This document shows, one piece after another, positions 22,563 through 34,747 of a stretch of DNA of 64,000 nucleotides. Positions within the stretch are counted from its first letter, which is position 1. Each line of letters starts with the position of its first letter. The notes under the pieces were generated by a model, which had not been told where the DNA came from, searched no databases, and was given only the letters and a program-made list of their open reading frames with translations. The translations under genes and the position numbers were made by a program. The DNA is from Paramarasmius palmivorus (taxonomy: Eukaryota; Basidiomycota; Agaricomycetes; Agaricales; Marasmiaceae): contig JAYKXP010000005.1 in NCBI GenBank assembly GCA_037176845.1, positions 1,054,001 to 1,118,000 of the forward strand, in the 5' to 3' direction.

Positions 22563-25500
22563 TCACGCAGCAGCAGCCACAGGTTGGTCTTCAACCCGAG
22601 GTACTTCCTCCTTGTCTTTCTCTTTTGGAGGCCCTGTTAATGACGCACGCTTCGACCTTGCCCCATCGTCCTTACTCGCAATCGACTTTAATTTCTCCGA
22701 CGCAGCCGATGACTGAGGCTCGTCGAGAGGTAAAGGCGAGGACAAGGACGGTGCAGGGACAATTTCTGTAGAAATCTCGGAGGACGGCCGTGTCAGTTCG
22801 TACGACGGTCTAGCGCGCACAGGCGAAGATCGTGGCGGTAGCGGTGGTGGTTGAGGACGTTGGTTGGGCATTGATGGTAGAGGTGAGGTAGATGTTGAGA
22901 CTATTGGTGAAGAAAAGAGTGGAGATACGACACCGGGAGAAGGAGAAGGCTTGGCGAGCGAAACTACAGGTGATGACCGAGGTGGGAGAGGTGGTGGCGT
23001 TTTCGTTCTTGTGGGCGTAGGTGCCATCGAAGAATCAGGTGTCAATATACCATTTGTAGGACCGGTACCCGACGACGTGGACGCAGATGACGAAGATATG
23101 ACTTCGTTGGTATCTGCGTCCTGCCGTGCGTTCTGCTCCTCGTCATTAGGTGGCTGGCGATCATCAGACTCGTGCTCCGAGGGAGGTTGTGAACCTGAAC
23201 CCTTGCCGAATAGTCTGTACACACTCTGAATTCCTGCCGTTCCTCCGAGCGAATTCAAGACTTTGCTCTTGCCCTCTGGCGAAGATGAAGGTATCCCAGG
23301 AGATGGTTGTGGTTGCGGAGCGACGTAGCCCATCGACATAACCTCTCCTCTGTGGCTTGCATGAATGCCTGGTATCGTCATCGTTTTCGCCTGTGGCTGA
23401 ACTGAATGTATCGGTGGCGAGATAGCGCGATATGCATCGTCGGTATGGCTGTTTTGCGTAGGAGTCCGCGCCATTGGGGCAAGGGATGGGCCATCCCGAT
23501 CGCTATTCCATGACGATGACGTTGCAGACGACAGCCTTCGTGCCTTAGAGGTTAAGGCTTCGTTAGGGTTACTTATCTTGCGATTCGAAGGCGAAGTGGA
23601 AGGCGATGGTGACGGCGAAGGCGAAGAGTGAATAGGTATTGAGTTTGAGGTAGAAGATAGATATTCTGGTCCTTGCTGGCGTCCCCTTCTCTCAGCTACA
23701 GCTGCCCTAACCTCGGCGTAACTAGCTCTTGCTTTTTGAGCAAAGCTGCCTGTGCTATTAGTACTGCTGTCGGTCGCCGTCCTCGATAGCCCGCTTCCTA
23801 TTGAACCATGATCCGGCAATTCGTCGCTGGCACCACCGTTGCTTGAAGCGCCGGAATCTTTTCGGAGATTGCCCCAATTCACGTTTACGCCCCATTTCTT
23901 CATGGTCTCCCTGGCCTGATTGCTCAACGCCTGTTTATCGGCAGTTGTTTTCTTGAATGCTGACAGGAATGAAGAAGGGCTGGAAGGTGTATTCGGAATG
24001 GAGTTGGTCCGGGAACCAGGCGTCGGAGGTCGAGGGTAGAGGGTAGCAGAATTGTCATCGTCGGATGTAGAGGTGGCGTTGGTGTCAGAATCGCGAATGG
24101 CCGAGTGTCTCGATGAGGAGCGCCTGGATGAATTGTCTTTGGTCTCCTCATGAGGTTCGCTGTAATGGCTGGGCTCCTCCACAACGATCTCGGCATTTCC
24201 AGGTGTAGACTGAGAGCGTGGTTGTGATTTATCCGAATCCAAGGTCCTACCTCGCTCGGTCTCATCACTAGTTGACTGCTCCGGAATGGCATTGATATCT
24301 AGTCCACGGACGCTAGAGAACCATGTCTTCCGTTTATTGAGAGCTCCTAGGCTATCATCCGGAGTAGAGGAAGGAGTGGAGACAGAGGTAGCTACCGTCG
24401 GTGCCTCAGAAGTGGTGCGAATGGGGACCTCGGAGATCGTTTGTGCTTTGGTCAGTGGCACAGACGGCGGCACATCCCCATTAATATCTGTGTTCGTTGC
24501 ATGTTCATCTGAGGTAGCAACGAGTTCTGGATGTGGTGCGTTTTCGGAATCGCTGGAGGCAGTGGTTCTCATGGGAGTGGCTCTTTCTTTTCTGGCAGAG
24601 TCTGCCCAAATTCCACCGCGATGTTCGTGACCAGCGCTCTCGAAGAAAGATATATCGTCCATGTTGGGCATGACAACGGATTCCTGAAGCTATGTGTGAT
24701 ACAATTTCAGCATGATGACCAATATGTCACAATGGGAAGCACTCACGACCTCCTTAATCTTTGACTCTATAGTTGACAGTATCATACCCCATGTGATTTG
24801 TCTATCGCTCACAATCGGTTCCACCTCCATGACCATTCTGGGCATCTGCGTGAAAGCGTACCATATCCGGTTACTAGGCGGTCGCTTCACCTTGATCAAT
24901 AGGTTGCCCTCTATTTCCTTCAAGACCACGGCCAATACGAGAGTGACTGTATAGGATTTGAACCGTGCTCCGAGATTGATGATAGCAGTAGCTTCGACCG
25001 TGATCCTGACCTCGCCTTTATACTGAACGTGGACCTCCATTGAAGCATCGCCTTCTTTGGTAAGCTCCTTCAGCATGGGCTTGCTGAAGACAGGTGTGCG
25101 ATTTCCGACGGAAACCTCGGTGACGGCTACATGTGACAGGAATGCAGGCCGCTTCACTTTGGATATCTTCTTCATGAGCCGACCAATAATGAAAGACTCC
25201 AGGTTATCTGAGCGATAAAAGCTGTAGAAGATACGTCCGAGGAGTGCATTAAACCATCGCATGGGAATGACATCAGGCTGCTCATCCAGTGTAGATACGA
25301 GCAAGTTCATATCCGAGGGAAGGAAGATTTGTTGAAGAGGCGATAGGTAGGGAGTTTGAGCTGGTTGGTCGGATGCATGAATCAGTGCATGATACCAGTC
25401 CTCCATCTCCACTGTGGACCGCACGAATATAAACCAGGGGGTTCCTTGATCCAATGCTTCATCTCTGGCTGTATTCAACTTCTCCTTCTCCAATTCCACT

Positions 25501-26138
25501 TTCTTTTCCTTGTCCTTCGAATTACTGCCTCTACCGCTGCTTTGCTCCACATTGGCCACTGCCTCCGACTCTAGATCCCCCAACTTCATCTCCTTCGTTA
25601 CACTCGGCATGCCTGGTTTGCCCTTTGGCTTGAGACATATCGCGTTCCTCTTCGTGAAGAGCTCGCCGTCAAGCAAGTCTTCTGGATAAATAACCACGTC
25701 ATGGCTCCCCAACTGTATAGCCGCCTCGCACTCCGTCATACCCTCGTCTTCATACAAATACAGGATTTTGCCCTTCAATACCACGAACCACATATCCTTC
25801 GGTCGGGACCGTTTGGGATCCTTCGACCGTGCATCGAGGAAGGTTCTCATTAGAGTGACATAACTTCCGTCGAAGGAGGATTCCTCAAACGTTCGTCGTA
25901 CTGTGAGCCACCCTTTACGAGTCTTGGGGATATCGTTGACGTCCGACTTTATTGAGGAAGAGTCCGACTCTTCTTCGACACCCTCAAGTGCCAATTTCGC
26001 TTTAGACTTCTTCTGGGCATCGAGGTCGCCGACAGGGACTGACGTGTAGATAGAATAGTAGATGAACCCGCACACCAAGAGAGGAATGAATGTGATTCCG
26101 CCGAGAATATAAGCGTAGAGAATGGCTCTGAAAGACAT
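22563..26138 (-). CDS. NVJ2: PH and SMP-domain lipid-transfer protein (Nvj2/TEX2 type)
   Basis: Two exons (26138-24747 and 24689-22563) join in phase 0 to 1172 residues. Residues about 6-30 form an N-terminal membrane segment ([20 protein letters not shown]). A PH-like domain follows at about 74-170 ([26 protein letters not shown]). The SMP/TULIP domain lies at about 290-464 ([49 protein letters not shown]). The remaining 700 residues are Ser/Thr/Pro-rich with many PPLPPRS-type motifs that could bind SH3 domains. In yeast, Nvj2 is an ER protein enriched at nucleus-vacuole and ER-Golgi contacts, where it moves ceramide and other lipids. The domain order is the same here. The long Pro-rich tail is an elaboration that I infer is regulatory. 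Confidence 0.85.
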
Positions 26139-26389
26139 CTCCTGGATGACTTGGAAGAGGGATTCGGGAAAAGATGGAGTGGTGATGAAGGACGCTGGCT
26201 GACTAGCGGAGATGGTCCGTGCGCCATGGCGCTGATGTATTGCCCACGTGTACGTGCCACTCAGTCCCCCTAACCATCATCATCGAGCTCAGTGATGCTA
26301 TAGCTACTGCTTTATAGCGCAGAATTTTAGCTGCTCTTGGTGAGTATTCATGCTTCTACACTGTTCTGTGAGCTGACTGACTGATAGAC

Positions 26390-27904
26390 ATGCAGGACAC
26401 ACAGGAATCAATACCCATTGGAAACGGACCTCCCGACCTTCCAGCCGAGATATGGGCACATACTTTTCTTCTCGCCTGCCCTGCTCCTAGCCTGGAGGAG
26501 TTCAGGCTCATCTCTTCCAAGAATCATCGTCGAAGGCTTTTCAACCTCACTCACGTCTGCGGTAAATGGAGAGATATAGCCCATAGTACATCGGAGCTTT
26601 GGAGCACCATCGGGATAGAGCTGTTGAACACCAGTCAACAGGAACGCGAATGGGTCGATTTCTGTGTCAATAAATCACTCCATGCAAGTACTCTGTCGGT
26701 AATTTTGGCAGTTCGGAGTGCTCCCCGCAGCCATCCACACTGGCAAAAGGGTCTCAATCGAAAGACGCTCACCGAGTTCTTCTCGGTGAGTTCACCGGAC
26801 CCGCGCTTGCTGTCAGCCATACAGCACGCTTCACGCTGGGAACAGTTCTCCGTAATATTGTCGCAACCTCCCATAATGGAATCGATTCTACATCTTTTCA
26901 GCTCCTGTATCCAAGGAGAACCCTTGCTCCCGCGTTTATGCTCATTTCGTGTGTCGTTGAGCCCCGTTGCATCCGACTGTAATTATTGGGGTCTTCGGCG
27001 TCCCGCACACGAATTAAATGTCCTTCAGAGTGCACCACACCTAAAGAGTGTTAGTTTCATCACCGAACGAGTAGCTTGGGCCCCGACTGAAGGAATGCCA
27101 TGGTACTCCCCAATCCCAATACCGCTCAGTCAGCTGTCAGAGCTGATTTTGGAACCTGCTTCCTCGGACCAGACGCATCTTTTACTCGGGATGCTCGCTG
27201 GATGCCCTGAATTGCGATATCTACGATTAGGGTATCTAATGGAGGACGAAATGGACTTCGGCTCCCTATCAAGTCTTCAATTCGTACGGCTCGAGCATCT
27301 TGAAGGCTTGTCCATATCCGGCGAGGATCACGCAGTAGCTTCATTGTTGGATAGCATCGAAGTCCCGTCACTCCAGCATTTCGCCCTTTCCATCGAAACC
27401 GGTGCATGGCCTCAGGCCTCGATTATGGGGTTTCTATCCAGTGTATCCGCGACGTTGACCAAGTTGGAAATCGGAGGATACTATCTTTCGACTGGGATGT
27501 TAGTCCCATGGCTTCCACTTATCCCGAAGCTCGAGGTCTTGTCCATTACTGGATCGTTACCCAAACCCAGGCTTGCAGAACGCTTGCTTCAAGCTTTGAC
27601 TATCACAAACGCAGACCATGCCGATACAGAGCTTTTACCCCTTCTCACGACATTCCACCTCACACATCGACTTTCAACAGATATAGATCTGGAGCTATTC
27701 CAGAAGATGGTGCAGTCGCGGGGAGACAAGAGTAGAACTACTCGTTTGCGTTCTGCCTCGATAGACGTGACGGCTGATGTCCACGTCTCTCGACCACACT
27801 TCAGACAGGAAAGCTTTGATAAGTTGGTGGAGATGAAGAAGAGCAGTGGACTCTGTATCAATATCTTCTACAAAGTTGGGAATGTATCTCGTCGAATGTT
27901 GTAA
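26390..27904 (+). CDS. F-box domain protein 2
   Basis: One exon encodes 504 residues. After a short N-terminal stretch come LPAEIWAHTFLLACPAP and LTHVCGKWRDIAHSTSELW, the same F-box form as in F-box protein 1 at 12136-13653. It is followed by Leu-rich segments (LSQLSELILEP, LRYLRLGYL, LTKLEIGGYYLSTGM) up to a short basic C-terminus. It is probably an SCF ligase substrate receptor with unknown target. It converges on P450 C with only 30 nt between stops, mirroring the convergent P450 B/F-box 1 pair 14 kb away. The two proteins have nearly equal length and the same domain plan but are clearly diverged outside the F-box. Confidence 0.75.
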   Translation: MQDTQESIPIGNGPPDLPAEIWAHTFLLACPAPSLEEFRLISSKNHRRRLFNLTHVCGKWRDIAHSTSELWSTIGIELLNTSQQEREWVDFCVNKSLHASTLSVILAVRSAPRSHPHWQKGLNRKTLTEFFSVSSPDPRLLSAIQHASRWEQFSVILSQPPIMESILHLFSSCIQGEPLLPRLCSFRVSLSPVASDCNYWGLRRPAHELNVLQSAPHLKSVSFITERVAWAPTEGMPWYSPIPIPLSQLSELILEPASSDQTHLLLGMLAGCPELRYLRLGYLMEDEMDFGSLSSLQFVRLEHLEGLSISGEDHAVASLLDSIEVPSLQHFALSIETGAWPQASIMGFLSSVSATLTKLEIGGYYLSTGMLVPWLPLIPKLEVLSITGSLPKPRLAERLLQALTITNADHADTELLPLLTTFHLTHRLSTDIDLELFQKMVQSRGDKSRTTRLRSASIDVTADVHVSRPHFRQESFDKLVEMKKSSGLCINIFYKVGNVSRRML

Positions 27905-27934
27905 ACAATACTTGTACCTCCAGATCTAGATGTA

Positions 27935-30240
27935 TCATACTACTACACGTTTCCTGAACATGACCTTTGTCTTTTCGTCCAGATTGAGTCTGCCTCCGAA
28001 CTCGTTACGCGTTGGCTTGCCGTCCTGGTCGTCAAACTTGATATCGTAATTCAGTAGCAAATGAGACATCAATAGTTTGAGTTCTGTGACAGCGAATACG
28101 CGTCCAGGACTAGGTAAACGCCTCAGTATAGTCATCTTGGATCAAAAGGCTATCGCTCACCATGCATGCTTGCCTATTGTCAAGAAAGGATAAGCGCTAG
28201 CGAAGATCCATACATAATGCGAACATACCGATTCCAAAGGCAAGATAGTTCGTCTCGGGGGTAGCCATTTGATTCTTCAAGCTGGGGCCATCTTTCTCCC
28301 TCATCCGATAAGACCTAAAAGCATCAAATTCTGAAGGGTTGGGGTAATGGCTCTGCCAGCAAATCAGAATCAGAAGATTCTCGATGATACTTCAAACTGA
28401 CTTCGTCAAAGTGAATAGCACGGGGTGAAGCGACGATGATAGTCCCGGCGGGTATTACTGTTCCATTCGAAAAGGTAAAGTCCTCTAGGGGCATTCGCTG
28501 AACACTAACTGTATCGTGCGATAGATAAGGAACGGGTCAAGACTCAAGACAAGCTACGTACTTGAGAACGAGTTTGAGTAGCGCTGGGATTCTTTCAGGA
28601 AGCTATCGAGCTTCCACATCCTTCCCATCGCGTTCTTGGTCCATCCATCTTCTCGAACAATGGGCTCTATCTCTTGGCGAAGAACGTCGATAAGCTCGGG
28701 GTTTCTGGCCAGGTTGAAAATGGCGTTTGAAAAAGCCTGTAATGAGGCTGTTCTGTAAAAGGTTGACCTGTTTTGAGAGAGCTCACTCACCATACTCTGC
28801 AAAGGATCATCTTAGTAGCTGTCTTTCAGACATAAGCATACAACACACACCGTTGTATGTATAGCACCCATATTGACAGTCAGTATACTAAGAATCAGGT
28901 TCGCTGGGTCACGTCTTTCCCTTTCGTTGACTGTAGCACCTTTGAGCAACCATGTTAATAAGTCTTCCTATGAGTAGGTTAGCTACGAGATCTCGCTCAG
29001 CGACATGATCACACACTGGTGCATCCCAGTCAACGCCTTGTTCTTTTTCCTTTTCTAAGCGGTCAAGGATGATTGGCTCGAGGTACTTGACGGCGCGTTT
29101 GTAACTCTCTGGACGCGGATTGATCCACCAGCCAACAAGGCTATACGATATTGTGTTAGCTAAACCTTGAATTGGGAAATGATGAACGCACGGTTGCATG
29201 AATTTGGGGAATACGTTGATCTTTTGCGATGCAGTGAAGACTTTGGTTGTATAATTCAGAACGATCGACTTGTAATTCCGATATTTGTTAGCCATGGACA
29301 GAGGCTTCCTGAAAGAAAGCATTCACCCTCCATTCTTTATTACGGCCTTGGCTTCAATGAGTACGCTATTTCCTTCGTGGAGGAGAAGGCACCCACACAA
29401 AGGAAGATTCACGAAAACCCTATTGCTCGTCCTACACACGATGTTCATTACTTTCTGCGCTGTGGGAACCTCGACCCAGTCTATGATTGGGCTCGTCGGC
29501 GTATTGTGATGATTTGATAGTGAGCAAACTGACCGTCTGTAGGAGGAAGCTCGTCATTGAACGCAGCCAGAAGTTCATCATAGATTTCTGGAAACTTGGC
29601 CCCAATGTTTCGCGTGAGGGTACCCTGAATAACGCCCACATGATACGGATCTTGTCCGGGCTGTTTCCCTAATACTAAGTCCGCATGGAAAGTCTGGAGG
29701 GTAAGATGATGAATAACAATTGTGTCGCGTGAGGTTCTGTACGCACCGCCCTGAACGCCTCCTGCAGAGATAGCTGACTTTCAGATGCCCGATAAAAGTC
29801 TTCAATCATATCCACGTTCGAGATGATGACAATCCATTTGTCCATCAACGGTATCTGTGATGGCTTTAGATTGCAAGCCCATTCAGACTGGAATGAACAT
29901 CCACTTCACCTTGAAAGCAGCACCTCCATACTAAATAAAAGATGGTCTGTGCTTGAATTTGATTGGTCGAAAGAGCAAACGCACCTTGTCGCATCCTTCT
30001 TGCACAATAGCTGCCCCATGCTTGAGGAACTTGTACGCGGAAATATACGACGAAAAGAACCCGCTATGGCCTACAGTAGGAATTCGATCCAGCTGGTAGA
30101 AATGATGATCAGACTCATGAAAAGATCGTCAGGACAGCAGACCGCACCAAGACCATCCGAGCTCTATAACGTCTCCAAGTCGTGGCTAGTACAAGGGCGA
30201 TGAGAGTGCAGACGGCTACAACGGGAAGTTGCGCCATCAT
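27935..30240 (-). CDS. Cytochrome P450 C
   Basis: Sixteen exons encode 503 residues: 30240-30148, 30092-29985, 29930-29910, 29854-29747, 29693-29534, 29480-29397, 29346-29327, 29268-29192, 29140-29017, 28967-28851, 28796-28791, 28736-28562, 28508-28402, 28352-28229, 28173-28161, 28109-27935. The anchor is about residues 5-21. The I-helix reads NMGAIHTT (ending at 304), the K-helix KESQR (E355 to R358), and the heme loop FGIGKHACPGR has Cys446. It has one intron found in no other copy (29855-29909, inside the AFK-IP strand). It shares with A and B the intron that splits the heme-Cys codon. The usual FVGLPLC reads FVNLPLC here. A second ATG at 30237 is an alternative start. Confidence 0.83.
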
Positions 30241-31652
30241 CTTCAAGTTTGATGAGCCTCTGTAGAATCGGTTCCTGTCGTATTTATATGTGGTGCAGGG
30301 CTCGGTCAGCGGGTCGCTTCTTATCACCAAAACGCGGTAAAACCGACCTCTTGGAGGTATCGCAGATCAAGAAGCCAGCAATCAAAACATCAGCGTGCAA
30401 AATGGAACTTCGAAAACCGGCCCTTTTTCGAAGGTTAAGTAGCTTATATGCGGTCACAGAAACGCCGCATAGTAAGCAGTCAAGCTTTTAGAGAGGGTAA
30501 GCGATGATAAGAGAGCACTGGTACATGCCATACTCACAGAATCCCCCTGGCTGAGAAAGTTGGTTTCTCGCAACCTGTTATTGTGCTGGCACTCAGTCTC
30601 ATGTGTAGAAGCGAATACCGGCCGAACAACCAGCTATCCAGGGTCTGTGCTTTGCAAAACCTTTTCGGGGATTTGTATGCATAATGAGTCGCATGGGTTC
30701 AGGGAAAGATCTGGACAGGACTTCCACTATCTTTGATCACGCGTCGCGATTCATTGGTAGAGTAGGAGATTTGATAGGGATCCCTAGAGATTCGGTATCG
30801 ACGATGGTTGTGGTTAAGACTCGGAGGTCTTCGGGCGCCTAACATCAATTTTCTTTTGCCCCCTCATGATCTCAGTGCGTCGTGCGAGGGAAGCCAGTCT
30901 CACCCACTACTAGAAGATGGACGTGTTTTCACTGCAAAGTTGGATTGCAGCGGCTTGGGATTACGCGCTGAGGTATGTTTTCTAATATCTCCCTCGGACA
31001 TTCCGCCTCATCTGAATCTCAAGAGCAAACACGAACGACACAACAGTTTCCTTTCGAGTCCGCCACTATCAGTCCCCACCTACACCTGTCGACCTTCGAT
31101 TACCGTCAAAAGACTATTACGAGTCTATGTACATCACATTTGAATGGGTACAAGGGAACCTTCTAGATGCGAGCAACGAGCGCCGATTGAGTTTGACACT
31201 GCGCTCATACTGCGCTATCAGAAGTCGTCAATCGATCATATATCTCCTTTCCTTGCCATTCAGCCGCGTCAGGCTTTCTTTTCGTATAACAGAACATTCG
31301 TGGACGATAGCAAGGTAGCACGCTATTTAGGTTTGTGGAAACGGTCTTGTTGCTATACATGGAACGAGGTGTGTTCGGAAGGGTTTTCATGGGTAGCTGT
31401 TCCTCACTACATGACAGCCCAGTACCATACTGGTGCAGTACATGCTACTCCAGACAGCTACGTATTATAGTGAAAGCTTACGACCCCGAGATTGCGGTAA
31501 ATCTGCTCTGACACTGTTCACGCATTTTTCGCACGCAGAAGACGCGGCAGTGGCTATATTACAACCATTGCTTAGTCCTGTGGAGAAATTCGGCGCCCGA
31601 AAGTCGAAACATATAAAGAGGGGTCCATTACATTTTCCGTCTGCCAATCGAC
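30241..31652. promoter_or_regulatory. Divergent region between P450 C and P450 D
   Basis: This 1.4-kb stretch separates two divergently transcribed P450 genes. A TATA box for C reads CATATAAATA on the minus strand (30281-30290), 41-50 nt from its ATG. One for D reads ATATAAAG at about 31611-31618, 35-42 nt from its ATG. I find no gene in the rest. The plus-strand frames between 30800 and 31500 have no recognisable features. Confidence 0.45.
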
Positions 31653-33870
31653 ATGCTTCAACAAATAGCTCTCGCGCTGTGTGCTCTAGTGAGCGTCATT
31701 CTGCTCACTAGCGTCAGTCGCTATCGCGCTCGGATGGCGAAGGTTTGTCATTTGGACCACGCCGTTGCACAACCGTCGCTACTATGATGTTCGTTAGCTG
31801 GATGCGATTCCTACTATTGGGCATTCGGGTTTCTTCTCCTCCTACATATCTGCTTATGAGTTCCTCAAGAATGCGAATTCTATCATACAGAAGGGTTACG
31901 ATCAGGTATGTTACACGCAGGCTCCCCGCCCGCGATAGCTGACCCATGACTGGCCGACAGTATCCGAATTCTGCGTTCAAAGTGCCTCTTTTGGACCGCT
32001 GGCTGGTCGTTGTTTCGGGCAAAGATATGATTGGGGATATACGAAAAGCAAGTGACCAGCAGCTGTCCCTGAACGCGGCATTCGAGGAGGTAGGCGCACT
32101 GGCAGGGACCGCTCAATGATAGTCCACAAATTTACGTTGCTATTACAGACTTTCCACACCAAACGTCTCTTTGGAAAGGCCGGAGGCCAACACTTCAACA
32201 TTGATGTGATTCAAACAACGCTCACTCGTAGCATCGCTTCGAAGGCTCCTGAAGTTTACGACGAAATGGTTGCTTCTTTCAACGACGAGATTCCTTTGTC
32301 TTCAGGTGTGTGGTGACATCCATTTCCTGTGGTCTGCTGAAGTGATATGGCCATAGATTGGGTCAAGGTTCCCACATTGTTCAAAGTCTTGAATATCGTG
32401 TGTCGAACAAGTAACAGGTTATTTGTCGGCCTGCCGCTCTGTGAGTATCTTTTCCTTGACCGCGACGATCGTTTCTCACCCCAAGGGCGAAGGTCGTAAC
32501 AAGGAGTGGAAGGTATTCTTGTAGCTAGAATCCTCGAGTTCTTACTTATATACATCTAGGCCTTGAACATCGAATTCACCAGACACGTCTTCATGGCTAC
32601 TACATATATCAACTTGTTCCCGAAAGTCCTTCAACCGTGCGTTATTAGGGCCATCCCGATCTTCATATCTTCCACCTCACCATATTGATTTTCCAGTGTT
32701 GTTGCGTGGTACCTGAACCCTTATCCAGCAGCGTTCCGTCGGGCTTCGAAGCTTGTTCGACCTATCATTCTTGAACGCATCGAGGATCTCAAGGCTCACG
32801 GAGAGGACTGGGAGGCCCCGGTGCGTACTCCCTGTGACCATATTGGCATTACTTGACGCCGGTACTCCCCATTCAGGATGACTTATTGACATGGTTGATC
32901 AAAGCTGCTGCCGCCAGGAACATCCCACTAGACCCAGACACATTTGTTGGTATGTCAATTAGTACAAACATGGCTGCTATCCACACTACTGTGAGTAACG
33001 ATATCTTTTCCCCTTGATTATCCTTTGACTCTTTGGCAGAGTATGGTACGTTGCTGCAAGTCTGCTGAACAATTCACAGTGGTTCACGAAGCCCACAGGC
33101 TTTTACTCAGGCGTTGTTCAACCTTGCACTACGACCAGAGTTGATCAAGCTTCTTCGTGACGAGGCAGAGCCAATCATTAAAGAAGAAGGTTGGACTAAG
33201 GCCGCAATGGGAAAACTGAGAATCATGGATAGTTTTCTGAAGGAGTCCCAACGCGTAGCAATTTCTGCTCCTGGTACGTGTTGTTCACTTCTCCGTGAGC
33301 AGATCTTTGCTCACATCATCGCCGCGGATCTACTAGCTGGTATATCGCGCATGCCTTTACATGACTTCACGTTCTCCAATGGTATCGTTATACCCGCCGG
33401 AACCCTCATTCAGACTTGCGTGCGTGCAACTCATTTCGACGAGGTAGTTTTGTTGTGGTCGAGCTCTTAATACCAGCCTGATCGTATTGAATTCTCGACA
33501 GACAAATTACAATGACCCATATGAGTTCGATGCTCTTCGTTCCTACAAAAAGAGGGAAGAAGACGGAGAGGGTACGAAGCACCACATGGTTACCCCTGGA
33601 CCAAGTTATCTGGCGTTTGGAACAGGTAAAAGTCTTCCCGCCTCGTATGTATGTTCATGCTCGAGACCAACGTTTTCGTTTCTAGGGAAACACGCTTGCC
33701 CTGGACGATTCTTCGCGGTCAATGAGCTCAAGCTCTTGTTGACGCATACAATACTACATTATGATATTCGATTTGACGAGAAGGACGAGAAGCCAAAGCT
33801 CAATATGTTTGGTACAAGAATCAACCTGGATGCAAAGACGCAAGTCATGTTTAGGAGGCGCTCCATGTAA
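31653..33870 (+). CDS. Cytochrome P450 D
   Basis: Fourteen exons (31653-31742, 31798-31905, 31961-32089, 32149-32305, 32357-32440, 32493-32512, 32560-32636, 32697-32820, 32877-32990, 33040-33045, 33099-33273, 33337-33443, 33502-33625, 33686-33870) encode 499 residues. The anchor is about residues 4-20, followed by the basic RYRARMAK stop-transfer. The I-helix reads NMAAIHTT (ending at 301), the K-helix KESQR (E352 to R355), and the heme loop FGTGKHACPGR has Cys443. No intron interrupts the heme Cys codon, unlike A, B and C. P450 E follows in tandem 877 nt downstream, and the two are close paralogues (shared SRYRAR, YPNSAFK, VWKVPTL-type segments). Confidence 0.87.
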
Positions 33871-34747
33871 TAGTATATATAAAATATAGTTTTTCGGATA
33901 CATTTGGTCGATGTTGCTTATGATAACATCCTACACCAACGCGATTGGGTTTGGATTGGTTTGAAATTTTAACGAGGTCCTGACACGTGATACCCGGGGA
34001 CTAGGTCCACTGCTCAGCGCTCAACCCAACCAATCGCTAATTAGCTCATAGCTACGAGGACGGACACCTTTCCTCAAATCTGTCAATTCGAGTATTAGCT
34101 TATGCTGGACATCTGGAAGTCAGAAGAGTAAATAAGGGTATGGGTACGTGGATTGCCTACACGCTTATCTACCCTTGCTAAAATATATTATTACTAGCAA
34201 CAATATAATATGATGGTCATCAGTCCCATTGTCATCCTGCGACATTCTTCGGTCTTCTGCGATGCCTGTACTTTGAAGACTGAAGAGAGAATTGAATTCA
34301 CCGCACTCGGAGAGTCGATTTCCCCTGAGGCCGACTACAGAACCTTTTCAGAATCAATTACCACCGCATACACTCTCTGCTGAGTGCTCACTTCCTTAGG
34401 CACCACTGGTAAGTGGAAAATACTTGGTAAGTTACCCCACTGACGAATACACTGGTTGCTTGTTCTTTTTGGTTCTCTCCTTTGTACATTCAATAACTGA
34501 CACGATGAGACGCAGGTAGCTTCGCATCCACCAGGCTACATTATGAGCGGATGTCTGACCGTTCAATGAATTCGCCGGTTCCATAAACAGTAACTTTCGC
34601 GCGGACAGCTTGCGAACATCTTCTATATCGAATTCTCTTACAGTGGAAATGGGGTGTCACTCACGGGGCACGGCGCCGTGGTCCTTTACCACATGAGGGA
34701 AGGCAGTTGTATAAATAGCGGTACGAAGACACCACTCTATCACCCTC
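33871..34747 (+). promoter_or_regulatory. Intergenic region with P450 E TATA box
   Basis: About 880 nt between P450 D and P450 E. TATAAATAG at 34710-34718 lies 30-38 nt before the P450 E ATG, too close for more than a very short 5' UTR. No gene is seen in the remainder. Confidence 0.45.

Noticed and set aside
22864..23229. Plus-strand Gly/Glu-rich frame of 121 codons
   Set aside because: It is a shadow of the Ser/Pro-rich tail of the PH-SMP protein on the minus strand.
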